Positions 1 to 7,525 of a stretch of 30,591 bases of DNA are shown here, in pieces (positions within the stretch are counted from its first letter, which is position 1; the number at the start of each line of letters is the position of its first letter). The notes under the pieces were generated by a model. It saw only the letters and a program-made list of their open reading frames with translations, ran no database searches and had not been told where the DNA came from. This DNA is from Bacteroidetes bacterium UBA1952. Lineage in GTDB: Bacteria; Bacteroidota; Bacteroidia; Chitinophagales; Chitinophagaceae. The DNA is taken from assembly GCA_002336725.1 (NCBI GenBank), contig DDEO01000192.1, forward strand, positions 28,979-59,569, in the 5' to 3' direction. A program made the translations under genes and the position numbers.

Positions 1-312
1 GGTGTAGATAAAGACCGGCTGGGCTTCGGCGCGGCGGCGAATCCACAAAGGCTCAGCCGGGTTGTCATCTTCTATGTAAATGCGACGCTGAATCGGGTCG
101 AAGGTGTCGTTTAAAAGCGCTTTCAACTTGCACACTTGCCCGGTCATTTGCAACTCTACTTCATCAGCAGCGCGGCGCTGCAAAAAGGCAGCGCGTAAGG
201 CTTCTAATTCATCACCTATCGCAGTAATCCACGCAGCCAGCACAGGTGTTTGCAGCTCCACCGGCACAAGCTGCCGGGCAAGTGTCAGCAGATTGGTATC
301 AAAGAGGCTCAT
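1..312 (-). CDS. Baseplate/tail-fibre connector protein (Mu gp48-like), 3' end cut off by the window
   Basis: The reading frame starts at an ATG (310-312) overlapping the end of the gp47-like gene by 14 bases and stays open for 104 codons to the window edge, so the C-terminus is missing. The N-terminal part is helical and rich in Leu/Ala/Arg (MSLFDTNLLTLARQLVP), and the visible end contains NDTFDPIQRRIYIEDDN. I do not recognise a domain with certainty. In Mu-like phages the gene directly after the gp47 baseplate protein is gp48, which links the baseplate to the tail fibre, and position plus tight overlap support that role here. The assignment is by context rather than by sequence motif. Confidence 0.6.
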   Translation of the reverse strand, partial: MSLFDTNLLTLARQLVPVELQTPVLAAWITAIGDELEALRAAFLQRRAADEVELQMTGQVCKLKALLNDTFDPIQRRIYIEDDNPAEPLWIRRRAEAQPVFIYT

Positions 313-1171
313 GAGGAATGAATTGAAGCGTTAAGTCTGCCGGGGCTGCAATGTGCATCCATCCCGCATCCGGTTGATATTCCACATCCACCGCCGCCCA
401 TGCCAGCGCCCCGTAGCGGACATGAATGCTATTCAAATCCGTTATCACCACGCCATCCACCTTTTGCAGCGCATCCACCAATTTTTCGCGTACAAATAGC
501 CCATTAAACGGCATTCCTGTTTTCAGAAAGTCTTTCACCGCATCTTGCACCGGCGTGTTATTAGTGCCGTCCAGCCGTGCACCTGTCGCATCCAGCACAA
601 GCGGATTATAGTAGATAATCGCATCCAGCTTCAAGCTGTCAGCCGGTTTTGATTCGCAATACAATTTCACCCCACCGTCCTTTATCTCTTCCATGTAAGC
701 GGTGAAGGCTGCAAGCTCTGGCGCAGTGAGCGGTACTAAGTCGCCGCTCGCTTCGCCCGCTACTTTGATGCGCATTCCTTTAGGCACTTCAACAGCCTTA
801 GCATACTTCACTATTTTTTCGGCGGCAATCTGTGCAGCCGTAACGCCAGTGTTGTCATACACGTCATCACCATTTGCCGGAAGTGCTCTGCCGAATTGAA
901 ACGCCAGCGCTTTGCCTTCATACCAGCGTGGCCTGTGTGCTTTCTTTGTCAGCAATGTTGCGTCCACATAAGCACGGTGCGCATCAAACATCTGCTGCAA
1001 CGTCCAAGCGCAAAGCGCCAAATCGTCAAACAGAATGCTTTCCACCGATACGGCGGAAAATTCCTGATCAAACGTGTTGCCGGGCGTGAGCTGGTATTGC
1101 GCGATAATTACCGGATCGGCAATGAAACGATCTGTAAGGCTTTTCTTTACGTCTGCTATTGTCTGTGCCAT
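299..1171 (-). CDS. Baseplate wedge protein (Mu gp47 / P2 gpJ-like)
   Basis: A 290-residue protein. The N-terminus (MAQTIADVKKSLTDRFIADP) and the middle, with an alternating alpha/beta region about residues 140-230, resemble the Bacteroidota versions of the baseplate J/gp47 wedge protein. This protein forms the baseplate periphery and connects the tail hub to the fibres. It lies between a LysM-like baseplate protein and a gp48-like gene, which is the usual Mu tail order. Bacteroidota homologues are often mis-labelled as nucleotidyltransferases; I see no nucleotidyltransferase motif. The start ATG is 9 bases downstream of the previous stop. Function is known for the family; membership is my inference from length, order and overall sequence. 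Confidence 0.65.
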   Translation of the reverse strand: MAQTIADVKKSLTDRFIADPVIIAQYQLTPGNTFDQEFSAVSVESILFDDLALCAWTLQQMFDAHRAYVDATLLTKKAHRPRWYEGKALAFQFGRALPANGDDVYDNTGVTAAQIAAEKIVKYAKAVEVPKGMRIKVAGEASGDLVPLTAPELAAFTAYMEEIKDGGVKLYCESKPADSLKLDAIIYYNPLVLDATGARLDGTNNTPVQDAVKDFLKTGMPFNGLFVREKLVDALQKVDGVVITDLNSIHVRYGALAWAAVDVEYQPDAGWMHIAAPADLTLQFIPHEPL

Positions 1172-1180
1172 TGCTGTTTT

Positions 1181-1477
1181 TTAAGAAATAATAAAGTCCA
1201 CGCCGATAGCCCACGAACCGATTCCCCTTCTTTTCGATTCCTGCAACCAGGGAGAAGAAGTAGCAAGTGTGGCACTGCTGATACCATTGGCATGAAAGAA
1301 GGCACGCACCGGGTTTGCAGGCCATTCCGGCACTTGTATTTCCGTCCCGGCCACCAACGCATCCGTAAGCGTAAGCCCGTTCAATACGGCTATTTGAGCC
1401 GCTGCCGAGGCATCGCCGCACGTTTGCAGTGCGATATCCAGAACCGTCTGGCCGGGCTTTGCTTTAGTAGTGCGCAT
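1181..1477 (-). CDS. LysM-domain baseplate/tail protein
   Basis: A 98-residue protein. Residues about 8-50 fit a LysM fold (KPGQTVLDIALQTCGD, then AAQIAVLNGLT and GTEIQVP), a peptidoglycan-binding module that phages use in tail hubs and baseplates. The C-terminal GIGSWAIGVDFII is a short hydrophobic strand pattern. The start overlaps the end of the preceding gene by 14 bases, which indicates translational coupling inside the tail operon. By position it could take the place of a P2 gpX-type protein. LysM assignment is from the sequence pattern; the exact structural role is inferred. Confidence 0.65.
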   Translation of the reverse strand: MRTTKAKPGQTVLDIALQTCGDASAAAQIAVLNGLTLTDALVAGTEIQVPEWPANPVRAFFHANGISSATLATSSPWLQESKRRGIGSWAIGVDFIIS

Positions 1478-1781
1478 CTATTGAGAGCTTTTGAGAAAGA
1501 GAGAAAGAAACAGCCGTCACCCGTTGGCCGTCTGCTTCCATTTGCAGCTTTATTTTCCTGCGCCAGAAAGGGAAGTCGTTAGATTGTAGTATATCCGAAA
1601 TACCCACACCCACGGTCGGGGCAAGCTTCAGCGCCCCGGGATGAAGAATCAGTATCAGCGCCTGATTCTGATAAAGCGTATTGCCCACCTGGAGTCCGGA
1701 AATAATTTTTCCGGAAGTGTCCCTTACAGGGTGCACCTTCAGGCCAAAAGCATCATCGAGAAGTATTCCTTTGCCGCGCAT
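1464..1781 (-). CDS. Putative baseplate protein (Mu gp46 / gp25-like position)
   Basis: A 105-residue protein between the spike-associated small gene and the LysM protein. The segment PTVGVGISDIL, followed by a WRRKIKLQMEADGQRV stretch, resembles the end of GPW/gp25-type wedge proteins, where a glycine-rich loop precedes strands that build the wedge. In Mu the corresponding slot holds gp46. I cannot confirm the family without a profile search, so the label rests on gene order plus this weak pattern. The start is an ATG 5 bases after the upstream stop codon, typical of this compact operon. Confidence 0.5.
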   Translation of the reverse strand: MRGKGILLDDAFGLKVHPVRDTSGKIISGLQVGNTLYQNQALILILHPGALKLAPTVGVGISDILQSNDFPFWRRKIKLQMEADGQRVTAVSFSLSQKLSIDAHY

Positions 1782-1786
1782 AAGAG

Positions 1787-1996
1787 TTAAATCATTTTTC
1801 CGGGTGCTGTCGTTGAGCCGGGTCCTACCGGGGTTGTTACGGCCAGTCCGGGCGGAATTTCACCGCTCTTTATAAGGTCGGTTATCAATCCGCCCAGCCG
1901 CCGCGCGTATTCACCTTTTGCGTTTTCCGTGCGGTTCTCCATATCTGTCAAAAGCGCTTCCATTCCGGATGCAAAACCTGCTGTATCTAAAGCCAT
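1787..1996 (-). CDS. Small tail-operon protein of unknown function
   Basis: A 69-residue protein directly after the spike gene (6-base gap). The first 45 residues are predicted helical (GFASGMEALLTDMENRTENA); the end is a Gly/Pro/Thr-rich low-complexity tail (GPGSTTAPGKMI). No signal peptide, membrane segment or known motif is visible. Its fixed place between spike and gp46-like genes suggests a baseplate accessory or assembly factor. I do not recognise it. Confidence 0.55.
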   Translation of the reverse strand: MALDTAGFASGMEALLTDMENRTENAKGEYARRLGGLITDLIKSGEIPPGLAVTTPVGPGSTTAPGKMI

Positions 1997-2002
1997 TGCA
2001 AG

Positions 2003-2509
2003 TCAGTTGAAAAGGGTTTTAAAGGCTGTTTCAAACTTCTGTAAAGCGGCTTCCGTATCCGGAAGAATGCCTGCGCTCGGCCCGGCTGGGGTATTTACCT
2101 TCAGCCCCCGGATGATGGCCACCAAATCGGCGAAAAGTTGCATGGCACTGGTGCTGTTATTTGCCACCTTTACTTTTCCGGTTTTGCCGTCAATTACCAC
2201 CTTCAAATCCCCGAAGGAATATTCCAGCTTTTCCGCCGTATCAACCGCCAAAACGCACAAATCTTCCAAGCTCCCGGTAAGACTTCCCACCAGCACGTTG
2301 CTGCCTTCTTTTGGGTAAGAAATGGCCTTCTCAGCGGCTCCGACAGGGGAAGGACGCAAGCGCACACCATCCAGCTCCAAGCCGCCTTCCAGCTTTACGG
2401 TACAGGTTTCACCGGCTACCGCTACTACTTCGCAGATAAAAATCGGCAAAGGCATAGCAGGCAACATCGCCCGGAAAGCCGCGCGCAGTTTTGCGTATTT
2501 ATCAGCCAT
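2003..2509 (-). CDS. Baseplate spike protein (gpV/gp45-like, short form)
   Basis: A 168-residue protein. Residues about 20-75 read as an OB-fold beta barrel (FICEVVAVAGETCTVKLEG, then GSNVLVGSLTG), typical of the N-terminal domain of the membrane-piercing spike (P2 gpV, Mu gp45). Residues about 95-125 (FGDLKVVIDGKTGKVKVANN) look like short beta-helix repeats, and the tail is helical. It is shorter than P2 gpV and lacks an obvious metal-binding HxH tip, so the piercing tip may be reduced or provided by another protein. It overlaps the hub gene by 8 bases, which fits the usual hub-spike pairing. Confidence 0.7.
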   Translation of the reverse strand: MADKYAKLRAAFRAMLPAMPLPIFICEVVAVAGETCTVKLEGGLELDGVRLRPSPVGAAEKAISYPKEGSNVLVGSLTGSLEDLCVLAVDTAEKLEYSFGDLKVVIDGKTGKVKVANNSTSAMQLFADLVAIIRGLKVNTPAGPSAGILPDTEAALQKFETAFKTLFN

Positions 2510-3530
2510 TGGCCCCTCCTACTTTTATACCGAGCTGCACCTTCCTTTCCCCACCGCTGGCGGAAAAAGTCGTCGTTACGGCGGTGACGTAATAAGTACC
2601 GTCCTTATAGGGGTAATCTTCATCTACCACTTCAGCAGAAAAGCCCGGCGCAACAGCAGGGATCAGCCAGGTAGTGATGCTGCCCTCATAGCCGTCCGTC
2701 ATGCGCTTTAGGTATTCATTCTTTGCGGTCTGAGCCGCACTTCCTGCATCCATCGCACCACGCTTCAGCGTGATGCTGTCGCCGCCGGTCGTTCCAAATT
2801 GTTCTTTCACCACCTTCCCGTCTTTGCCGATCCGCTCGACGGTTACTTCTAAGCGCTTATCGCGTGCAACCACATATTTCAGGTCAGAACTTTCAATGTT
2901 GCGCTGGAAAGAGTAGCGCACCGCCCCATGTTTTTCAATGTAAGGCGGGTGAATATTGAGCTGCCATTTTTTAGAATCTTCCAGCCAGCGCATGTAAATA
3001 TTGCCGCCCGTTTCTTCCTGAAGCTTCTTCAGTACATCGTAGCCGGTGGCCTGGCGGATGACGAACTTCTCGTAGGTGATGCCGGTGCTCTCAGCCAGCA
3101 CGGCGTTGATGCCCGTTTCGTCTATCAGATACTGCGCAATCGCCGCCACCGAAGCCGTTTTGAATTGCTTATCCTTCACCGGCTTGCGCATCAGGAAGAG
3201 CGCGTCCTCGCACACCAGGGCGATGCTGTCACCATCCGTATCAATGCGCAATAAATAACCGTTAAACTCTTCCACCAACGTCTTGTTATAGCCCAGATTC
3301 ACCACCACCTTATCACCGCGCTTAATTTTTAGCTCTGGCTCCCTACCTTCTTTTCGCGCCTTTTCCTGTTCCGCCTGGTCAGGCGTTAATGCCTTCTTAT
3401 ACACCCCGCCAGGGAGTGTTATAACACACGTATCAGCCAGCAGATCCACGCTGCTATGAACCTCGCAACTTTCTAAAAGTGCAAGCTGATAATCGCCTAT
3501 CGTTATCTGCCAATCAAGGTTAAAATACAC
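2502..3530 (-). CDS. Tail hub protein (Mu gp44 / P2 gpD-like)
   Basis: About 342 residues from a GTG start at 3530 (MYFNLDWQITIGDYQL). That start lies 5 bases past the stop of the upstream gene; a longer frame to 3575 would overlap it by 41 bases with an unlikely N-terminus. Features match late-control-D/hub proteins: an early beta domain with GDKVVVNLGYN, a helical lid ATGYDVLKKLQEETGGNIYMRW, and a long C-terminal beta region ending YPYKDGTYYVTAVTTTFS. The hub forms the central ring on which the spike sits and from which the tail tube grows. Order (tape measure, DUF6046-like, hub, spike) supports this. Confidence 0.75.
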   Translation of the reverse strand: MYFNLDWQITIGDYQLALLESCEVHSSVDLLADTCVITLPGGVYKKALTPDQAEQEKARKEGREPELKIKRGDKVVVNLGYNKTLVEEFNGYLLRIDTDGDSIALVCEDALFLMRKPVKDKQFKTASVAAIAQYLIDETGINAVLAESTGITYEKFVIRQATGYDVLKKLQEETGGNIYMRWLEDSKKWQLNIHPPYIEKHGAVRYSFQRNIESSDLKYVVARDKRLEVTVERIGKDGKVVKEQFGTTGGDSITLKRGAMDAGSAAQTAKNEYLKRMTDGYEGSITTWLIPAVAPGFSAEVVDEDYPYKDGTYYVTAVTTTFSASGGERKVQLGIKVGGANG

Positions 3531-3534
3531 GGTT

Positions 3535-4119
3535 CTATTTTTTGAGAGGAATAAACAAATCCCAATCACTATCACTGTAAGCCCTGATGCTGTATTCCTG
3601 GTTTTCTTCGCCTGTGGTAAAAGGAAATTCGTAGTCTTCTATCACGATCCGGGCGATGCTCAGCGTTTCAAAAAGCGGACAAAGCACATCCACGGTATCG
3701 CGTGCTTCCAATATTGCACGCAACCGGGCCACATCTTCTTTGGGGTATGCAATCTTATCCTTCCTGGTAAGCATACCCGCTATTGAAATACTATAATCGT
3801 CTGCGCTCCAGCGTTCTTTTATAGTGCCTTTTAGCTGGTCTCCGGTTGCCGATGCTTTTGCTATCGTGCGCCGGGACATTTGATTTTGGCCACCTACTGA
3901 AATCACAGGTTCCATCGGAAGCAGCCAGTAATCATCCGAGCTACTCGTAAGCTTCAGCCGAAGTGGAAACTCCATCGGCGTACCAAACAGAGAAACAAAG
4001 GTTTCATCCTTTGCTTCCATGTCTAAAGGTTCCATTCCGGGCCGGGCTGGGATGGGCGTAATAGTCTCCACCAAGCTCGGCAAATACAACAATTTCCGGG
4101 GGTCAAATAGATTCGCCAT
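3535..4119 (-). CDS. Tail/baseplate protein, DUF6046-like
   Basis: A 194-residue protein sharing one base with the tape measure stop (start at 4119, TAATG-type junction). The pattern YWLLPMEPVISVGGQNQ, then WSADDYSISIAGML and IARIVIEDYEFPF, matches my recollection of DUF6046 proteins that sit after the tape measure in Bacteroidota phages. By position it replaces Mu gpN (gp43), so a role joining tape measure and hub is likely. It is all-beta in appearance, with no membrane segment. Family naming is from memory and function is inferred from order. Confidence 0.65.
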   Translation of the reverse strand: MANLFDPRKLLYLPSLVETITPIPARPGMEPLDMEAKDETFVSLFGTPMEFPLRLKLTSSSDDYWLLPMEPVISVGGQNQMSRRTIAKASATGDQLKGTIKERWSADDYSISIAGMLTRKDKIAYPKEDVARLRAILEARDTVDVLCPLFETLSIARIVIEDYEFPFTTGEENQEYSIRAYSDSDWDLFIPLKK

Positions 4120-6383
4120 TAAACGTCTGACATGCTCGCGGCCATAGCAAATACACGCGTCATTTCATCTAAAACCATCTCTTTCATGCGCTCAATACCA
4201 CCGGCAACATTGCCACCCTCGACCACAAATTTTTCAATCTGTTTATCAATGCGGACGTTTATAGTTGTGTTTCGCGTGCCGCCTGTTGCAATGGCTTCAT
4301 TGGTTTTTGAGTGCTTCTTTTTGTCCTGATCACTTATTCCATCGCCTTTCCCTGTTTTCGTTTCCGTCTTTGCGGGCGGCACAAGTGCTGGCGTACTGCT
4401 GATTGCCGTTGTAATACCCAGCATTCCGGAAATTCCGGCTAAAGGCCCCGCCGCCGCATTCGCAATTTGCGTTGCCGCACCCGCTACCGCCGCAATGCCG
4501 TTTGTCAGTCCATCCGCTATCACCTGCGCAGCAGTTGCCCCGGCGTTGTAAAATTCCGGCAAGACCGTCTTCAGGGTCGCATTCGGATCGAGCGCTTTCG
4601 CCGTAGCAACCTGAATTTCAGCGCCCTTATTTATCTGATTTACAAAAGCCGCTTTCAAACTCAATCCGCCCAGATCACCAACCTGAACACCCGTTTTAGC
4701 AGCCTCTTCCAGCGCTTCTCCCCGAAAATCGGCTACCCCTTCCTCATAGCCATCGGCCATTGCACCGGCCATCTTTTTTCCGGAATCATACACGGCGCGG
4801 GCCGTGCTTACACCGGAAATATCCTCAAAAGCCCCTTTGGCCGCATCGGCGGCGGCAGAAAAATTTCCGGAAAAAAGCTCCACCAGCGCCGTACCCATGC
4901 CACCAATCCCTTTCACAAGATTTGCAATGTGGCCAATAGTCAGGTCATAAAGGATATTTCCAAAACCCTTCACCGCCTCCCAGGCTCCGAAGACAAAGCC
5001 CCGGAACGTCTCGAAGTGGTTGTAAGCGTAAATCACGCCTGCCGCCAGGGCTGCTACGGCAGCCACCGTAGCCCCGATAGGATTCATGTCCATAACCGCG
5101 TTGAAGGCTCCTTGCACACCCGTCCAAATCTTGGTTGCGTTGCTGCCCAGGGTAACGCCCAGCTCATACATCTTGGTGCTGCTCGTTACTGTTCCCAACA
5201 CCTTCCCCACACCACTAATTGCTGGCCATAGATTGGTTATATCCCGCGTGGCATCACCTACAACGCTCGCATAACCAAGCCAGCCGCCCGTACCATTAAA
5301 AAGCGAAATTTTCAAATCATCTACCCGCGCCTGGATCCGCTTTGCTTTCTCAGCAGGGCTTTCCATGATAATTGCCGCCTGCTCTGTTGCGGTTGCTGTG
5401 CCGGTGACTGCCTCTGTGTACTCCTTCAGCAAATCTTGGTTTTGCAGTAACGCCAGGGCCGCATTGCTGTTTTCTTTACCGAAAAGCTTTGTAACCAACG
5501 CGCTGTCTTGCAAAATGGGTGTAAGCTGCGAAAGCCGGGCCGCCAACGGCAGGCTTTTGTCTCCCATCTTGTCAATGTTCACCCCCGCTTTTTCCAGCTC
5601 TTTAGTCACTTCCTTTGGAAGAAAACGGCCTTCTGAAAGTGTAGCCAGAACGTTGCGCAGGGCCACGCCACCTTCACTTCCCTTCTTACCGGATTTGTCC
5701 AGAACCTGAATTGCAGCATTGGTTTCTTCAAAAGAAACGTTTGCCGCTGCTGCCGCCATTCCGGCTTGCTCTAATGCGCTTTTGATTTGTGGAAGCTCTG
5801 CCGATCCTTCTTTCGCACCGGCAGCCATCACGTTCATCATTTGCGCCATTACCTTACTGGCCTCGATGGGGTCTTCTGTGCTGATGCCATATTGGTTCAT
5901 GGCTGTGGTCAGCAATTCCGTAGCAGCAACGCTATCACCGCCCAGCAACTTACTGGTTACAGCTACACTTTCACCCATTGCCTTCAACGCTGCTGGGGTC
6001 TGTGCAATCTCAGGAGTAAGCTGCGAAAGAATCAGCTTGTAGCCCTCAATATTATCTACTGCCGAGCCCCCAAATTGCAGGGAAGCTTCGCGTGCGTACT
6101 GTTCTATTTCCTGAAGCTTCGCACCGGCCACCCCGGTGATTGATTGGAGTTCATTCAGGTTGTTAGCAACGCCCGCGCCAGGGCCAGAGATGGAATTAAG
6201 ACCATCTGCAACGCCGTTGATCTGTTGCACGACCGCGTTAAAATTCAGAGCGCCCATACGTTGCTGAATATGGCTTACACCCGCATCAATGCGTTCAACA
6301 CCCGCACCAATACCAGAAACGGCAGCAGTCACCTGCTGGCCGTTTACTGAAAAATTGATGCCGAAATTGACTTGCTGATTCAT
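4119..6383 (-). CDS. Tail tape measure protein (TP901 family-like)
   Basis: A 754-residue protein, by far the longest in the tail block. It has the expected features: Ala/Gly-rich helices, a TP901-like core (YAREASLQFGGSA, LTTAMNQYGIS, MAAGAKEGSAEL, GGVALRNVLATLSEGR), and a hydrophobic central region around residues 430-455 (ATVAAVAALAAGVIYAY). The C-terminal third has low-complexity stretches and a final conserved helix. The protein sets tail length and occupies the tube lumen. The size suggests a short to medium contractile tail. It follows the tail chaperone frames, as in nearly all long-tailed phages. Confidence 0.9.
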   Translation of the reverse strand: MNQQVNFGINFSVNGQQVTAAVSGIGAGVERIDAGVSHIQQRMGALNFNAVVQQINGVADGLNSISGPGAGVANNLNELQSITGVAGAKLQEIEQYAREASLQFGGSAVDNIEGYKLILSQLTPEIAQTPAALKAMGESVAVTSKLLGGDSVAATELLTTAMNQYGISTEDPIEASKVMAQMMNVMAAGAKEGSAELPQIKSALEQAGMAAAAANVSFEETNAAIQVLDKSGKKGSEGGVALRNVLATLSEGRFLPKEVTKELEKAGVNIDKMGDKSLPLAARLSQLTPILQDSALVTKLFGKENSNAALALLQNQDLLKEYTEAVTGTATATEQAAIIMESPAEKAKRIQARVDDLKISLFNGTGGWLGYASVVGDATRDITNLWPAISGVGKVLGTVTSSTKMYELGVTLGSNATKIWTGVQGAFNAVMDMNPIGATVAAVAALAAGVIYAYNHFETFRGFVFGAWEAVKGFGNILYDLTIGHIANLVKGIGGMGTALVELFSGNFSAAADAAKGAFEDISGVSTARAVYDSGKKMAGAMADGYEEGVADFRGEALEEAAKTGVQVGDLGGLSLKAAFVNQINKGAEIQVATAKALDPNATLKTVLPEFYNAGATAAQVIADGLTNGIAAVAGAATQIANAAAGPLAGISGMLGITTAISSTPALVPPAKTETKTGKGDGISDQDKKKHSKTNEAIATGGTRNTTINVRIDKQIEKFVVEGGNVAGGIERMKEMVLDEMTRVFAMAASMSDV

Positions 6384-6398
6384 GGTGTTTTGCTGCTC

Positions 6399-6548
6399 TT
6401 AGTTTCCGGATTCTTTCCGGCGAATCCACTCCAACAGTTTCACTTGTGCCGCCCACTCTTCATTGCTCAGGCTGTCCGGGTCGGCAATGTGTAGATAGTA
6501 GCGTAGCATGGCGTTTTGAATGGCCAGCCAATCGCGCGATTCATCCAC
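6399..6548 (-). CDS. Tail chaperone extension frame (likely -1 frameshift product of the upstream gene)
   Basis: In the -1 frame relative to the 6560-6973 gene, an open frame crosses the stop of that gene and ends at 6399, 15 bases before the tape measure start. From a possible GTG at 6548 it would encode 49 residues (VDESRDWLAIQNAMLRYY..., ending EWIRRKESGN). A frame of this size between chaperone and tape measure is typical of the T extension made by programmed frameshifting (lambda G/GT). No canonical slippery heptamer is visible; the overlap contains TTTCAAAG near the stop. It may instead be translated separately from the GTG. The protein-like sequence, rich in Trp and Leu, argues that it is coding. 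Confidence 0.65.
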   Translation of the reverse strand: MDESRDWLAIQNAMLRYYLHIADPDSLSNEEWAAQVKLLEWIRRKESGN

Positions 6549-6559
6549 TTCAACAGCCT

Positions 6560-6973
6560 TTAGAGCTTTGAAACCTGCACAGGGATTACATCCATCAGGA
6601 CGCTCAGCTTGCTTTGCACGTTGGTAAACAAGCTATCGTTTTGCTGCGCCTTCAAAATCTTCTCCGAACCGCCCAGCCAGCAGTTCTTCAGGATGTACTC
6701 ATTAGAGCGAACCGGGTTGCTTTGCAGTTGAACGGCATAGGCATATTGGCCCCGGTCGGGGCGCTTCAGGTAGCAGGTGTGGCCATCTGCCGAAAACTGA
6801 AAAACATCGCCGTGTGTTGCCTTCCAGGCTGCGATTTCTGCATCCGTTGCCTGGCCGATTAGCGGGGATGCCGGGGCTTCCATTGTTTTGTTTTCCGGTA
6901 TTTCGTTTTGGGACGCTTCGGTGGCGGGATTTTGGTTTTCCGATTCCTGATTTTGCAGTTCGATGTTTTCCAT
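6560..6973 (-). CDS. Tail assembly chaperone (Mu gp41-like)
   Basis: A 137-residue protein located between tube and tape measure. The first 35 residues are a disordered Gln/Asn/Glu-rich segment. The rest is a compact domain starting ATDAEIAAWKATHGDVFQF, with CYLKRPDRGQYAYAVQ, that resembles phage tail assembly chaperones, which coat the tape measure during tube growth. The open frame that follows in the -1 frame strengthens the call. The leader carries one of the three related hairpins of the tail operon (7011-7033). Start is the ATG at 6973. Confidence 0.7.
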   Translation of the reverse strand: MENIELQNQESENQNPATEASQNEIPENKTMEAPASPLIGQATDAEIAAWKATHGDVFQFSADGHTCYLKRPDRGQYAYAVQLQSNPVRSNEYILKNCWLGGSEKILKAQQNDSLFTNVQSKLSVLMDVIPVQVSKL

Positions 6974-7010
6974 AAAAGAGGTGAAGTTTGAAAAGGTCTT
7001 TCGCCCCGAA

Positions 7011-7033
7011 AGCCCGTCTTGTTGGGACGGGCT
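7011..7033 (-). promoter_or_regulatory. RNA hairpin upstream of the tail chaperone (third member of the tail-operon hairpin family)
   Basis: Perfect 8-bp stem AGCCCGTC/GACGGGCT with a 7-base loop TTGTTGG (plus strand). It lies in the tube-chaperone gap, 38 bases before the chaperone ATG. Compared with the hairpins at 8755-8775 and 9236-9256, the loop differs by one base and one stem pair has changed from C-G to T-A on both sides, preserving pairing. The flanking bases also share an AAAGGTCTTT(Y) segment with the 8750 copy. It is not followed by a U-run on the minus strand, so it is more likely an mRNA-stability or translation element than a terminator. Confidence 0.6.
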
Positions 7034-7056
7034 GGCGGGAAAGCGAGGCGTGCGCG

Positions 7057-7476
7057 CTATTGCTGGTGATAGATGCGCAGGGCAACAAAAGGAATCTTTA
7101 CCTCCATGTTTGGATCGCCCTGCTTCAGTTCTTTTTCGCTCTTTCCGAAGGCTATGCCCTCGATGCGGTCGTTGATTTGTGAAATGGCAGTACCATCACC
7201 GTAAGACACAATAGCGGTTAAACCTTTCAGATTGAGAATGCTACCACCACCGGCGTTGATAAGCGCTTCCAGCTCCGTTTGCGTGCAAGTGATTTCACCG
7301 CCACAAGTAATGTTTCCGGTTTGCACCGAATGGCCATAACGGCCTTTAGCAAAGAGCACTTTGCGGTCAGCGGTTTCGTCGTATTTAATGCCGCGAATAC
7401 CTGTAATATCATTGCCGTTGAGTAGCAGTTGCAGATCGCCGAATTCGTACTCGCGGTTATTGACTTGATAAGCCAT
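7057..7476 (-). CDS. Tail tube protein (Mu gpM-like)
   Basis: A 139-residue protein. The sequence NREYEFGDLQLLLNGNDITGIRGIKYDE, summarised here as a beta-rich start, then RYGHSVQTGNIT and a C-terminal MEVKIPFVALRIYHQ, is what contractile-tail tube proteins of Bacteroidota Mu-like phages look like. Tube subunits stack as hexamers inside the sheath. Its place directly after the sheath and before the chaperone is the standard order. It starts at ATG 7476, 49 bases after the sheath stop; the gap contains no strong structure. Confidence 0.75.
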   Translation of the reverse strand: MAYQVNNREYEFGDLQLLLNGNDITGIRGIKYDETADRKVLFAKGRYGHSVQTGNITCGGEITCTQTELEALINAGGGSILNLKGLTAIVSYGDGTAISQINDRIEGIAFGKSEKELKQGDPNMEVKIPFVALRIYHQQ

Positions 7477-7525
7477 GATGTCTGAAAAATTGAAGGATGG
7501 AAGAATGGACCCGGCCCGGCAGGCA

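Noticed and set aside
896..1582. 228-codon plus-strand open frame
   Set aside because: It lies opposite the gp47-like, LysM and gp46-like genes and reads as Cys/Arg/His-rich low-quality protein; it is a shadow of real minus-strand genes.
4467..5231. 254-codon plus-strand open frame
   Set aside because: Antisense to the tape measure gene; long only because of the Ala/Gly-rich codon pattern there.
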